Shown here piece by piece: positions 14,101 through 28,800 of a stretch of DNA of 64,000 nt; the first letter of the stretch is position 1, and every line of letters begins with the position of its first letter. The position numbers were made by a program, and so were the translations under genes. The notes beneath the pieces were generated by a model. The model ran no database searches. It had not been told where the DNA came from and saw only the letters and a program-made list of their open reading frames with translations. The stretch spans positions 14,600,935 to 14,664,934 of the forward strand of contig JABAKD010000021.1 of NCBI GenBank assembly GCA_012845835.1, written 5' to 3'. Source of the DNA: Undaria pinnatifida (taxonomy: Eukaryota > Sar > Phaeophyceae > Laminariales > Alariaceae).

Positions 14101-17100
14101 AGGAAGAAATATTGCAGAACCATAGTTCTTGGAAAGGATTCCGTGCATCTGGACATACAATTGAGGGACAGTATCTAACATCAATCTTAACGATCTTGAT
14201 ATTGATTACGTAAAGTATTAAGTCTAAAAACAAGTGTTCAAATGCAAAACCCATAGACGGAAAACTCAAATCTAAAATCCGAACTCCGAAAATCCAAAAA
14301 ACTTGAACATCGGCATTATAATAACAACTCAGCCTTCCATATAAAACGGTTGTAAGCTCCATATGATAGGGATGCCAACAAGTGTGATGGAAATAGCAGT
14401 CTCAAAACCCACTTTCGAATTAGACAAATGCCTCCCGGCTGGGTACGTACTAAAAACCTTTTCAGGTTTCAAATTGAAAATCCAGAGCAAAGTAATGTCA
14501 CACTACACAACGCAATCGTGATAAAAAAGGTATTGTTTCAAAAGTCGACGAATAATTACTTGCCTCCCTAAATATCATGCACTCTTGAAAGTACCAAACT
14601 CCAGCTAATATATATATGCAGAAAATTGCGTCAAGAAACAATTAAAATATGCTCGTTAAAAGTTGTCGCCCTCGGGTTCTGGCGTATCGAACTCGTCGAG
14701 TTTGAGACCTTTTTTCTTACTTACCGAGCCTCAGTCCTCGTAAGTGGTCAAGCGAAAACTACCCCGCACAAGCGGTAAAAGGTGGGCGTGACCACTCCAT
14801 GCAGGATAAAAACTAGTTGATTCGGCTCAGCTGGGTGTCATCACGGCGCTAGTTGAGAAAACCATAGCCTGATTACGCGGGCATGCCCCCGGGTTCAAGT
14901 AGATTATCGAAAACCGTTGCGGTTGCCAAGCCCCAAAAATATCATACTTCATCGTCAAAAGGTAGAAATAACGAACCTAGCGTATATTAATCATGATATA
15001 CTCTACCATTCTCCTCAACCAAGTGTTCCATCGTGAAATTCCATCGTGAAGTCCTGGTGACAGCAGAAATACCAACTGCAGTCTTCCAGTGTACTTTGCT
15101 CAGTGAATTTTTGTTCCTGGCCACCGCTCTCACTGCGTTCGCAACGTCCGGACGTGTCTGGTTAGCAAGTCGCATCAAGCATTCGACCAGCTGGCTCAAA
15201 AGGCCAGTCGGTTTGGGACCTTCTTTGAGCGGGTTTGTCCTACCCGAACTAACGCATATATCACCATTCACCGCAAACCCCGCAAAAATTTTTTCAAATC
15301 CCGCTATATGTCGCAATATTTCAAAGTTGACTCGACAACTGTTTTATGCCAGCATAAAACGAATTCAACCGCGTGTTTCTTTCTGTTTCTGAATACCGAT
15401 AGACCAGGGCGCAAACCCCTTGCTACACGTGACGAGGTTGTTATATCGGGGGTGAAGTCATTCCGCATGTTCCTTTCCGAAAGAAAGGGACACACGTAGT
15501 ATGAGGGCGCTGCTAGAGTGTTGGTCCATTTTGCTACTCGATAAGCTACCGCGGTAAAGAAAACGCAATCCTTTAAAATGTTTGGCGACCCTGACTAAAA
15601 ACGCGTATATAGGATACGGTATCAGGTAAACTCCGGAACACACGCAGGAATGTTGCCCATTATCGTCCGTTCTCAAAATGCTTGTATACTACGCACGTAC
15701 ATAAAATGATTGAGCACCTAACTGTGGACTATAAGAACCCTATATTCAATTAGGTACCCCATCCCTCTGCTCACTGTTTTTGATCCGGCATACAGCAAAT
15801 ACCGCTTACCATAACACTCTGCACACGCGCATGATAAGGGCGGGGGGAGTTGAGGGGGCGATCCAACGAAAGGAATCTCGAACACAATCAAAATCGTATC
15901 AATCATTGTCAATCAAAGCTCGTTAAACTCAGGTATCATAATCTTAATACAGTACTTGTACGCATAACCGAGACAAAATCAGGGTAGGAATTTCAAACTA
16001 ACGTGAAGACTACATGCCGATATTTCCACCACATACTGCATCGTAACAGGTGAATAATACCATATTTCCTCACCACCTGATTTTTCATTTCGTGTACCGC
16101 ACTATCCTAGATCATCGTTGTTGAGGTTGACCATACCCCTACACCCATCAACCGTCACCAATTTATCTGTTAAACCGGATGACGTACGATATCGCACCGC
16201 GAATTTCGTCAGGAAGATACACGTCACACAAACAACCCAAATCAGTTATTGTGTTTCGGGAATGGCGAATTCGTTCTCAATTATCTCCCTCTTGAGTTCC
16301 GGTACGGGTATGAATGTCCTACAGAACTATCAGAAGTTCGATAACGGGTATGACAGTCTTCTATAACTTCCAGAAATCCCAGGTAATGTGGGGCACGGGC
16401 GTACAGAACTTGCAGAAGTCCCGGGTACGGGTATAAATGTCCTACAGAACAAACATATGTTTCGGGCACGGGTATGACAGTCGTACAGAACTTCCAGAAA
16501 TTCCAGGTATTGTGGCACGGCGTACAGAACTTACAGAAGATCCGGGTACGGGTATGAATGTCCCACATACAGAACTTACAAAAGTTTCGCGTTCAAAAAA
16601 TGCACGGGTGAATGCACACCCCCTCGGGGGTGAGTTTGATCCGAAGCGAAGGATTCAATCCAACGTGCATGGCATGTTCTCACTGGGCCAATGTCCCCGA
16701 GGCAATCTGCCGTAGGTCTAAAGGAAATATATATATATATATTGGACAAAAACAACACCGAGAGAGGCGATAAATCGTGAACCTCAACGAGAGACGACCG
16801 GGGCAACAGCCGCGCTCACTGCTATTCTGCGCTGTAACAGATCTTACCATAGCGTCCTCCGGCTGTGGCGCCTCAAATAAAAATTGGCGGCCATAGGTTC
16901 ATATTTTCCAGGGTAGTCCTCGGGAAAATTCCCGAGGTAATTTTCCTGTGCTGTACGTCGGTCCCGGTACTCGGCGGAATACCGTCATATTTGGGCAAAC
17001 CGTGTACCGCCGAATGCGGTACCATCAAAAGTCTAAAAACCGTCAACCGCTTACAAAGTACCGTCATTTTGCAGCACCGCCATAAAAGTACCGTCATATA

Positions 17101-19737
17101 AGCGAAGTACCGTTTCCCGTTTAGAAAAACCGTCACATTCAGAACCGTCAAAGATTGTAGGGTGATGGTTGTCATTGAATGTTTTCATGTTTTAGGTTAT
17201 ATTGTTTTTTGTTTACAGTAGCAGTATTGTTTTATTGTCTTATTTTGGTGCTAAATGTCTAAATGTTGTTTCGCGTGAGGCTGGTGAGTTTGTCAGCTTG
17301 ACGGTTCGACGATTAGTCTAGCCTCTATTCGTCCGTTCTAAATAGGTATGCAGGAACATCAGCGGGGTGGTGCCGGCATGCTTGATCGCCGCCCGGCAGG
17401 TACTGTCAAGTATTTCGTCATTCGTAATTCTGTATTTTTTAGTGGCGGAACCGTCATATTTCAGTACCCTCATAAAAGTACTGTCAAATTTGGCACGGTA
17501 CCGTCCTTTTGCAGTACCGCCAAAAAAGTACCGTCAATTATCGAAAACCTGTCTACCGTCTAGAAAATTCCGTCACTTTTCGATACCGCCGAAAAAGTAC
17601 CGTCAAATTCGGCGATACCGTGTACCGCTAAAAGCGGTACCGTGAGAAATCGAAATACCGTCAACCGTTTGAAAAGTACCTTCATTTCGCAATACCGTCC
17701 GATCTGGTACCGATACCGAGGACTACCCTGATATTTTCCTACCATCTCGATACAATCTAATTTCGGCGACAAAGAAGCGAAACTACCCAAAACACGGAGG
17801 GCAGTATTCAAGACGTCGATGGTAACTGCATCGCCGTCACAGCAGATGTATGTAATGTTCTAATCGGGAAGAAGAAACATTTACAATACGCAACACGTCG
17901 TTTCCCGATAGGAGCCAAATTTGTATGTTTCCACCACATTGAATTAAATTCAATTTGATTTCATCGAAGAGGATGTCTTCGATTCAAAACTGTCCTTCGT
18001 TGGTATAGTACGTACCCATGGGGAGACATGAAGAGGACCTACAGTAGTACTAGGTGCTACTACTAATATCGTCACTATCATTATATAATTATACGTTACG
18101 TACTGCTACATACAGCTGTACTTTGGCTGTTCGGTTGGTGTCACCGACAAGATAATACATCATAATAAGATCCAAAATACTAAAACCACTTTGGGCTTAA
18201 ACCTAACCTAATGCACGTGGGCTCCCCGGTTATTGTAACAAAGGTATAATACCCGTACTCAGGGTATTGTGCCACATTCGTACAAAAGTCACACAAATTC
18301 CGGGTTAGGGTATATGGGTCTTACTGAACTTACAGAAGTAACTGGTAGGGTATGAAAGTGTTACAGAACTCAGAAAAATCTGGGCACCTTGGCACAGGTC
18401 CACAGAACTCACATGAGTTATAAAAAAATATACCCGCACACCAGGTATTTGTGACACTTGCGTACAGAACTTGCAGAAGATCCGGGTATGGGTATGAATG
18501 TTCTACAGAACTTACAGAAGTATTTTTAAGGGTAATACCCGGGGTATCTACCCCGGGAATGGTTTGTGCGTACCCTACAGGGAACGACCCTGACATTATA
18601 GTCCATGTCCTTTACCCGTCAATCAAGCATTTTTCATCCTGTGCCAACAACCTGTTCATCAGCAGAGCTATCACACCACAAGGTATCACACTTATTTGCC
18701 GGTGGTTGGGGCATAATAAGGGGCTGGGGGACAGGCACAAGCATTTATCCTGCCCGTCCTTCTGCTGAAGCGGCTCTGTCTTTTGCTCTGATTCGAGGCG
18801 AGAACAAGGAGTCTTGACCGCAAAGAATGCGGAGGAAATTAATGATGGCCTTAGCAGCAATTAGTAACAACATGTGTCATCCCTACATCAGTCAAATACT
18901 GCTGTATTAATGGTATAGTCAGCAGTATCGTATGTCGCGACAACCTTTCGTAATCTCTTGATACCCTCTCTGACCCCATTGTCGTATTTAGTAATTTTCT
19001 AGGGTTTCCTAGTGAGACATTTTTTTTCTCTCCTACTTTCTTTGCTTCCTCTTCCTGTCTTGCCTTTTCTTGCGTTTCTTGTAATTTTTTTTCTCTCGTT
19101 CCCTTTTCGGCTTTTTACGTTTTCTTCTCCCTTCTTTCCTGTCCTTTATCTCCTTTTTTTTCTTTGTTTCTTTTTTCCAGTTGGCTTGCGTCTGTCGTGC
19201 GTGTGCGTAGTGACAGATACTACCAGATACGTGCAATAAATGGGTAGTCCTTGTAGGGTGGAAAGCGGTATGGTCGGTTTCTCTTGGCGCGGGAAGTAAG
19301 ATGTATGCACCAGTATAAACCTGACATGAATGGCGTCAAATCTGTGAGATACACAACTTGGGTTCGTTTGGGTTTTTCCCTGGGGTATTCTTCAGCTCCA
19401 GATGGACTGGATAAAGCCTGTCCTGTGACCACGGATTTGATCATGCGAGTTGATGCGAGAACAACATAACAACAACAAGAAAAACAACAACCAACAACAA
19501 TAACAGCAGCAACAACAACAGCAACAGCAAAAACAACAACAGCAACACCAACAACAACAGCAACAGCAACAACAACAACAACAACAACAACAACGACAAC
19601 GACAACAACTACAACAACAACAACATGATGTATTTTCACACAGCAGAAGGCCACACTCTTCTGTGCGACTACTACTACTACTACGACTACTACTACCACT
19701 ACTACGACTACTACTACTACTACTACTACTAGTACTC

Positions 19738-19822
<85 letters not shown>

Positions 19823-22800
19823 AACAACAACTACAATATCAACAACTACAATATCAACAACCACAATATCAACAACCACGACAACAACTACAACAACAAC
19901 ATGATGTATTTTCACACAGCAGAAGGCCACTATCTGCTGTATTACTCCAGAAAAATTTGTTCATTACATGAGTAAGGATTCTTTACCTCAGTGTCCGTGC
20001 CTCCCACACCCAGCGTCCTCCATCGCTACAAGCCATCTTGTGCCGAGGCCCCAACCCGGGCCCACACATAACGGGCTCAACAGGCGGCGCTCCCACGGAA
20101 TACGTCAGATACTGCTGGTAATCTAGTTTCACACAAACTCTTTGTGCCATCCCTCTTCCCCAGTCTCAAACTTATCCTGCTGCACCTTTTGGCTGCTGCG
20201 GTGCAGTGCTCCCGCTCCCAGTCTCAAGCTGTTGATATACGAGCTGTGACGTCCAAACACGGGGTGGTGCCGCCGGAGGTTGCAGCTGATGCTACTTATT
20301 TAATGGCAGCTGCAAGGGCTCCTCCTGCTCTTCCCCCCTCGTCTCTTATTCCACCTTATCTCTGCAAGCCACAATCACCATCCAATGTTCCTCCGTCTTG
20401 AACTGCTGATGCTGCTGCGGCGGCTGCTGCCGTGCAGTGCTTTCACTCCCAGTCTCAAGTGGGGGTAGTACAAGCTGTGACTCCGACCTAACCACGCCTG
20501 CTCCCCTTTCTTGTACCTGACTTCGCTGCCATAGCATCTGCTCCTCTTGTCGTGAAGATAAGCTTGGGAGCTCGAGGCGAAGTTGCGAGTACTCGTGAAT
20601 GATGAGTTGGCTTTCCTCAATGCAACCTACGATTCGGTACAACTCGTCCCATCCTGCCGAAGTCTGGTCTATGGTCCAGAAACCAGAACGGAAACCACCC
20701 TTGATTTCTTTTTTGAGTTTGTCCCGTATTTCGAGCAGCTTTCGCTTCTTGGCCCTTTGAGAGCTCCCCGCTCTCTCTGCCAATCCTTTCACGTCCCGGT
20801 CCACAACGCCGATATATACCTCACCCTCAGCGATGTTTCACATAAGGCGCCCAGCTCGCTCCCTCAAAGAGAGCGCTGTTTTTGTGATATCTCAAGCTTG
20901 TTCTCTCCCGAAGAAGAGGCCACGTCACTCAACATCCTTTGCTTCGAACAGGCAATTAAACGTACGGTACAGGAGTTTTTTGTGTTTGTTTGTTGATCCC
21001 TACGAAACGTGGTGGGCTTACCCGTTGGGCTGACAATAGTGGGGTAGTGGAGTCACCGGTATGAAGACAAGTGAAAGACGTTCAAGTGTAGATTGGTCAA
21101 CATTAATGTGCTCCTAGCCAAAGCGCATCGGAAAAAGACTCACTTGATAGAAGAAGCACAACGACGAGGGACGGCGAAATAGGCAAACTAATTCCACCAT
21201 ATCGAAATACCGCTACCATATAGCCAACCCATCATATCTGAGAATACAATCAACAGTTCGCACCTGTCAATATTTAGTCTCCCGCGTGTAGCCGACATGC
21301 TAAAATTAGGTCATGTCTACAAAAAACCTCGCGTGTACCACGAATTGGTACCAAGAGTGATGACGCGAAAATCGACGATACCTCGCCTGCGCGATTTCGA
21401 CCGTTCAAGCGGTCTCCCAGGCACTAGGTATTCATCAACTTGCTTCAACGATCTCGCAATGCACCGCACGAACGGGACACGCGGTTAAAATTGACCGCGA
21501 CCCATGCACATGCTTCCTCGGGGGCGTAGACAGCGGTCTGCTGGAGTCGGTAAAAGCCGGTCTTGTCGACAACATGGGATCCATCAGCATACCAGTGACG
21601 GGAATGCTTTATACATATCATGGTTAATAGTATGAACCCTGCCCAAGGACGACAGGTCGTCAACTCCCCCTCGTCCTCATGAACAGTAAAACAGGTCGAC
21701 TCATCCACACCGACGCGATGTAGGTTCTGTCGTGTGACCTGTGAGGGTGACACCACCATCACGTGCTAGCGGCGATTCTCGCTGGTGGGGTGGTGTGGCC
21801 ATTGCGCGCCAGGCGTTACTCGTATGCCTAAAACTCGTCGTCTACGTCCCAGTATGGATCTAGATGATGGAAGTAGAGACACTGCCGCGCGAACACCGCG
21901 ACCGGAGCTCCATCGTCACCTGAGCTCTCGTCGTCACCTGAGCTTTGCCATTAGAGCCCCATCGCCACCTGAGCTTCGTCGTCACCTGCGCTTCGCGAAC
22001 ACAGCTCCTCCTTCATGGAATTTCGTCATCACCTGTCGTCACCTGAGCTTCGCGACCAGAGCTCCACCTTCGTCAGAGCTCCACCTTCCGCCTGAGCTCC
22101 ACCAGAGTACATACCTACCTGCATCAACGATCTTATATTGTGATGCACTACAGGTTCTGTCAAGTAGCCCATGAAAGCGACTCCAGCCTCACGCACTCGC
22201 CGCGACTTCACGGCGGCGAGTCTTGTTGGCGGCGTGGTACAACCATGTCACACCAGAAAAAACCCGCACGACTACAATTCGCACGTGATGTCCAAGTATT
22301 GTTGAAAGATATTTATCTAGTCTAGACTGCGATGATACAGTAGATATAAGTCGCCAACAAGGTCGGCGCGCAGAATTCACACGGCCTTAATGCTCGTAGG
22401 AGTAGACTATACATTTTATGTCACGTGTCTCTAGAGCATGATGGTGGACCATTCTGCATACGTACTTCGATGGTAGCATGATGCAGTCATTGCGCGCCAG
22501 GAAGTAATCCCAGGTAGTAGCGAATATAGTAGACAAACCTGCTGTGCATTTCCGCTACAATCAAGGCGGGCTCGAAGCATGCATCATGCAACAAAGATTC
22601 CATTACACTAGCCACATCAATTGGATAGAGTCAATACTGCAACCTGTCGCCCTGACCACGGACCAAGAATGTGTAATCAAGGGGGAAGCCTGCGAGAACA
22701 ACCCCTCTGACGGCATTTAGTCTATATGTACTGTAACGAAAACCTTTTATCAATGTAGTCGATGACATGAGGGCTTGTCTTGAAGAACGCGCGCACACGT

Positions 22801-25800
22801 GTACAGCCGTAGATCAAGTCACAGCAGCAGCTTGCAGATCGTTTTTTTTTTGTTCTGACATCATCACAATCAACCCCTTTCAGTAAGCACAAGCTCCAAC
22901 CATCACAAAACATATCACGTAATATAGTATAGTCTCCGAGCAGAACGAATCAACCGGTCGAAGTTGATGTTGCGCTCATTATCGCCAGACACGTCATGAA
23001 GGGCCCCGACCATTACGTACCAAAATTTTCTATATATATATATATATTTATATATATATCGGTATGACCACTCATAGTTTCAGCACGAACTATACGTGAG
23101 TACAGCATCACCATAACAGACATATCGTACGAGTCTACAGCAGTACGTACAAAGCGATCTATTTCACCTCCTACCCGGCAGTAGACTATTGTTTTACCGA
23201 TGTGATGCTAAATAAGATGTGCTTGCAAAACAAATCAGCAAGTCTCGAATTCCTGGCTTGGCAATAAGAAAATACTCATATGACTAGCTTAGCTGGCTAC
23301 TCCAAGCACTACCTCTTGTTTCTCAACAATATCAGCAAAAAGCCCCAACTCGCTTGTGCTCGGCGTGTCCTTGCGAACACGGGACGAGCTGCACCCGAGA
23401 CAGGTCCCGGGGGCCTGTTTAGCCATATTATACAATCCCCGGTCACGCGCGAATACTGACACGGATACGCTTTATTATATGTATCCAACACAACACAAAC
23501 ATCGCTTCTTGTAGAGGTACGCGCGGTATTGGCCGGGTCCGGAAAAGGTGGCTGAGTCGGAAACTTTCGCGACGGAACGGGCGTCCCGAGTAAATTTCGT
23601 TCCTGACCTCGATTTCCCGACCCCTCCCCGACCTCAATCTCTCTCCCACCGTCTACCGTCGCGACTGACGGCATCCTGTTTCTGTCCCGACTTGTTTCCC
23701 GTCACGCCGTAATGTGTTTCCGACATTTCTTGTTCCGTCGTCCCCCCAGTTGTCCCCATCCCACACCGACTTTCGCGCACTATTTCTCTCATCTCGCACC
23801 TCACTTCAGTGGCAGATGTTCGCATTCTTTTCACCGTGGGTCGCGCCTTTTTCCCATCATATATATGACTATATTTGCAACCGGATATTTCCCACTTGGA
23901 TTATTTAACTCAGGCGTTATGTAGAGTAGATTATTCGTTACTTTCAACATATTTGTTAATTTTCACCCCCCCGCCTTCTTGTGATATTTTTTCAACAAGC
24001 GAAAAGGTGGCGAAGGTGTGTTGGGGCAAGTGAAAAATAGCACTTGGTATAGTCTTCCTCTTGGTAACCGTTCGTTGATGTTGTCTCCGCCAGCGTTCCC
24101 CGTCGTGTTCCCAACCATTCTGAACTTCATATCCCCGCCATATCCCCACTACGTTCCCGGCCGATTTCCGGCTGTGTTCCCGACCGTTTTCTCGACTATC
24201 TATCTATGTACACGACCGATTATCGACTTTGTTCCCGGCCGCTTTCCCGACTATGTTGCCGACAGATGCCACAAACATTTACAAGGCAGGTTTCCCGTGC
24301 TCACAAGAAATAGGGGAAACTCGAGTCCCGTCACGTAAAAGACCGATTATCGACTTTGTTCCCGGCCGCTTTCCTGACTATGTTGCCGACAGATGCCACA
24401 AACATTTACAAGGCAGGTTTCCCGTGCTCACAAGAAATAGGGGAAACTCGCGTCCCGTCCCGTAAACCAAATGACTTGCCCCCTCCTTGTCTCACTCCCG
24501 TCCCGCCGTAAGGGAACGGAATTATATACTGTTTTCCCGACTATCTATGTACACGACCGACCCTCGACTTTGTTCCCGGCTGATTTCCCGACTATGTTGC
24601 CGACAGGTTACCCGAATATTTACAAGGCAGGTTTCCCATGCCCACAAGAAGTATGAGGAACTCGCGTCCCGTCCCGTACACCTAATGACTTGCCGCCTCC
24701 CCGTCTCAATCCCGTCCCGCCGTAAGGGAACGGAATTATTCTACTATCCCATCGATCTAAAGACCCAAAAAGAATTTCGTCTGCGGCGGAAAAAAAATCA
24801 TCCGTCTCGCACCGACCCGTTCCTTCGTTACCGCGCGCACCCTTGGTTTCTTACTTTGTGCCTGTTTCTGTGGTCCACGCGTTTCGCATACAATATGACC
24901 CTTCAACAAACCTTGTGGTTCTGAGCATGAAACCTGTACAAAGACGATATGTCGCCAACCCTGCGCCGTCTAAAGTAGCACTAAGTCCAATTGAATTCTC
25001 CACAAGGTTCACATGACGCCTGTGACGCAGTTCGCCGGCTAATCGACTAATCGACAGAACTCGACACAACTGACGGCAGTCAGTTGCGGCGAAGGATCCT
25101 AGTTCAAAACTCGTATGTCGAACGTTTTTGTTGGAAGCCACTAAACCAACACGGGCGAGGCCCTGCCTCGTGTAACGTTTTTTCTAAACTGATCGTACCA
25201 AAGGTATGCCCCGTTATATGTCTGTGTCTCCTCGTACACCCAAACATCCATTGAGTGTTGGCGTGTCTTGGATGTGCTTCATGCATACCTCATTAGGGCC
25301 GTGAGCCACACACTCTCTCACGGACAGTTGTGTTTGGACCTCTGTAACGGTTGTTAAGTTACGCCCGAACACCATACCTCTCCTGGACGGACAAAGTATC
25401 GATATTGGCCGTTTCTAAACAGTCTTGTTCCGCTGCTACAAATCTAAGGTGCTGGCGACCGATGATGCGTGCTCATGACCTGAGGGCACGCATGCCGTCT
25501 TGCCAAATAATAAAAACGTTGATATCAGTGCATACGGGGGCCTGGGGAAAGCTACAGAAGCACCCCTCCCATCCGTGGAAAGCTGAAAATGCCGAGTCAG
25601 TAGAGTTACAACCGGACAGTCGAGCGACGTAACAGCAACTATCGCTCTGCCACAATTTACGTTCTTCCAACAGGGAACATGGACATGTGTACCAACGTGA
25701 ACGTTATGGAACGGTAGGCCATCCGGCTACGAGGCGTGCCCAATTCAAAACATTGCATACAGAATGTTTTTCATGTACTCCGAACGAAGACAATTTTTCA

Positions 25801-28800
25801 TCGTCAGACAAGTCACGCAATTACCTCCTCTGTCTGTTATAGGGTGTTGACGCAACCCTCGCAAACACAAAAGCGAAATACAGCAGTCACGGTACTTTGT
25901 TAAAGGTGTAACGTCCGTCCCGGCTGTTTCCCGACAGCAATTTCTCCAGCTAGCTCGATGCCAGCGCGTAATCAGAAACTCGAATCGTCATTTATCTCCC
26001 CCCAATCACCGGCCAATCTTGGACAAATGCGTACAGCTACTACTGCACTGTTGCTTACATCCCCTACCTCAGCAACGGCCTAGAACACAGGAACAGGAAT
26101 TAAATAGGAAACAAATATATCTAGACTATACCCGAAAGCAACAATAAAGGGGGTAAAAACAGCCTCGTCGTCAGCATCTCTACCGTGCCAACGAGGAAGC
26201 TCAGCACCCGAATCTTGCCGACGACCTAATGCGCTTGAGTCTTGAGAGTTGGTTGCATGAAGAGGAAAACGCCGGTCGAGAACTTGTGGTGCCCCGCGGA
26301 GACTAAAACGGCCAAGCCTTCGCTTCCGACACTACTGCAATCCCCTTGCCCTCCTCCCTGCTCTTCATTTTTCTCCGAGAGGTATCGGTCAAACGAAGGG
26401 TCTACTCCCATACTCGCCTCCGTGGCAGACGCTTAATAGTTACCCAAAGACGACAGTCACCCCCCGCGATTGTGCATTTTCTGCCAAATATCGACAAATT
26501 GATACTCAGGTTCAACCTTTACACAATCCGCACCGAGTGTAACGCAACGAACGCGGTTGGCTCGTATAGCGATTGGTATTTGTTTCAGATTACACGTTCG
26601 AGGGGCCATCTACTGTTTAACACAGCGAAAACGTCAGGCAAAGTAGATAATGCTTGGTAGCCTGGTCTGTCAGGGTTACTTTTCTGGGCAAGCCAGCTGA
26701 GTCGGTTTTCCTGATCGCGGTCAGCTGAATCACAACACAACGAGGAACTTTTGTAGACATTCTATTCACGTTCCTGCAGGAGCTCATTCGCTTGCCCTGC
26801 GTGTGGCGATGGCTACCGCCTTAGCCCCCTACAATTTTGTGAGGCATTCGATCGTCACCAACCCAAAAACTACTCCTCGCACGAACGTAACATGTATTTC
26901 GGGCGTACCGCCCCCCATGATATTAAACCATCACCAACGACACCACATCAATGGCACCTGGCATATGGTTATTGACCCCGTCTCATGTTTACCCTTCTGT
27001 CGTCTTGCTGTCGATCACGTGCGTAAGATACCTTGGCAACAATGAACTGGCATCGCTTCCATCCAACGTCTTCGCTAATCTGGGAGCTATAACCAAGCTG
27101 TGAGTATCACGGCAGGCCATCCTGGAAAGCTGGTATCCGCGCGTTCGCATCCAATATACGGTCTCCGAGGAGATGAATGATGAGCACGTTACAATAGAGT
27201 CACCGGGTCGTCATTGGAGTCATGTAGGCTGAAAGGTCTATGTTTTAAACAATATCCGAACAACAAGGAAAAATAGCGGCAACACCGGCGCCACGTCGAC
27301 TATTTCGACAAGCCGGAGATGGTTTACACAATTAATGAGGTTTTTGATACATGAGGTGACACGGGTGTATGCTATCCGGCACACGGGAATCACTCCCCAT
27401 AGTATTAGTCGATCTGCAATACCACTGCATGAGGGCGACGATTAAATTTATCCATGCCCATTGGGCGCGTAAACCATGCGGGACATGACCGGCAGCGTCG
27501 CTCGTGTACGGAGTACTTGTAGTGAATATTTTTCATCCATTGGGAGCTTATGATGCTGGTTTAGGCAGTTAAAATCAGTTGGGGTTCGACTTTCCGCACC
27601 CTACACCGTTTTGTGCCATGCAAATGCTCTCTTTGAAGTGCAGACGTTGATTTAAACGCCTCCTCTACTGTGAATGCTTTGAATTGCCAACCGCCTTCAC
27701 TAGACAGACCAGACGCGGGGATCTCTTGTAGGGTAATGTACGGATGTTTGCTGGTATAAACGTGATCTAGATATAGCGTTGTGTACCGTACACCGCGTCG
27801 GTTGTCCTCACTGTGGCACAAATGAGGTTCTTTTATATTTCATCGTCGATGAAAGTGTACAGTACAGAGGGCGTTGGAATTTCGAGCTATCCTGAAATTG
27901 TCTCTAAGTCAATGAAAATCAAGTAAAACATTCAAAATCTCCCGTGTAGCGGAGGCCACGGGTAGACCGTATGTTTCCGCGCTGCCAATTTATCTTATTC
28001 TTCCCCTTCTTCAATTCGAGCCTACAGGTATCTCTATACAAACTCTCTGACGACGCTACCTGAGGGCATATTCGATGACTTGGGGTCAAACGGCGGCTTG
28101 ACAACGTTGTGAGTGCCTGTCAGTCGTGTCGCAGATGGATATGTCTAGCTTCAGTACAAGCAGGCAAAATACGCAGATCGTGGCTACGTGACTTCACGCC
28201 CTCTCCCAAGTGGTTTTTGGTACCCTGTCATTATCGACGATGACCCAGACACCAAATCAGCGGACACATGACCTAGGTCAACAACATGCCGTTTGTTCAC
28301 ATGGGATGCCTAAACAAACACAGCTACTGGTGTTGCCTATGGCGAGCACGGCCTGACCTACCTTTTGTCTCTGTTCGTCAACCGCAACATGTTGATCATT
28401 CTTACATCCACGCCTTTGGCCAACGCATCTCTACCTCTGGCGATACTCACGCACGCTTCCTCTACGTTCAGGGAGTTGTCTTCAAACCCGGGCCTGCAAT
28501 GCATCCCCGCTGCGTAAGTGATGTGGATGGGGGGGAGATGATCATTGTTAAGTGCTGGCAGGCGTGTATGTGTGATATTTTGTATTTTGCTTGCGGCCTC
28601 TGTTTGGGTCTAGATTGCTAGGAATTGTACAGTGGTGTGTACATCGGCGAATGAGCCAAATATGACGGAGTTTCTCTGCCCTCGCTTTCGATTTTTCAAT
28701 CGGAAACTCGTATTTATCTTGCTATAGTGGACTTTAAGCTGATTGCGACAAGAAGCAGTAACGGTGAATACCAGAAATGGCGCGTGCACGGACAATTCTT

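Noticed and set aside
19220..19930. 236-codon open frame rich in valine on the minus strand
   Set aside because: It is the translation of the (CTA)n and (CAA)n microsatellites joined to a LINE tail, not a protein gene.
9569..28108. ROCO-type LRR-GTPase gene
   Set aside because: The LRR exons resemble those described for that family, but no Roc GTPase or COR motif is present and the gene has a signal peptide and an extracellular C-terminal domain.
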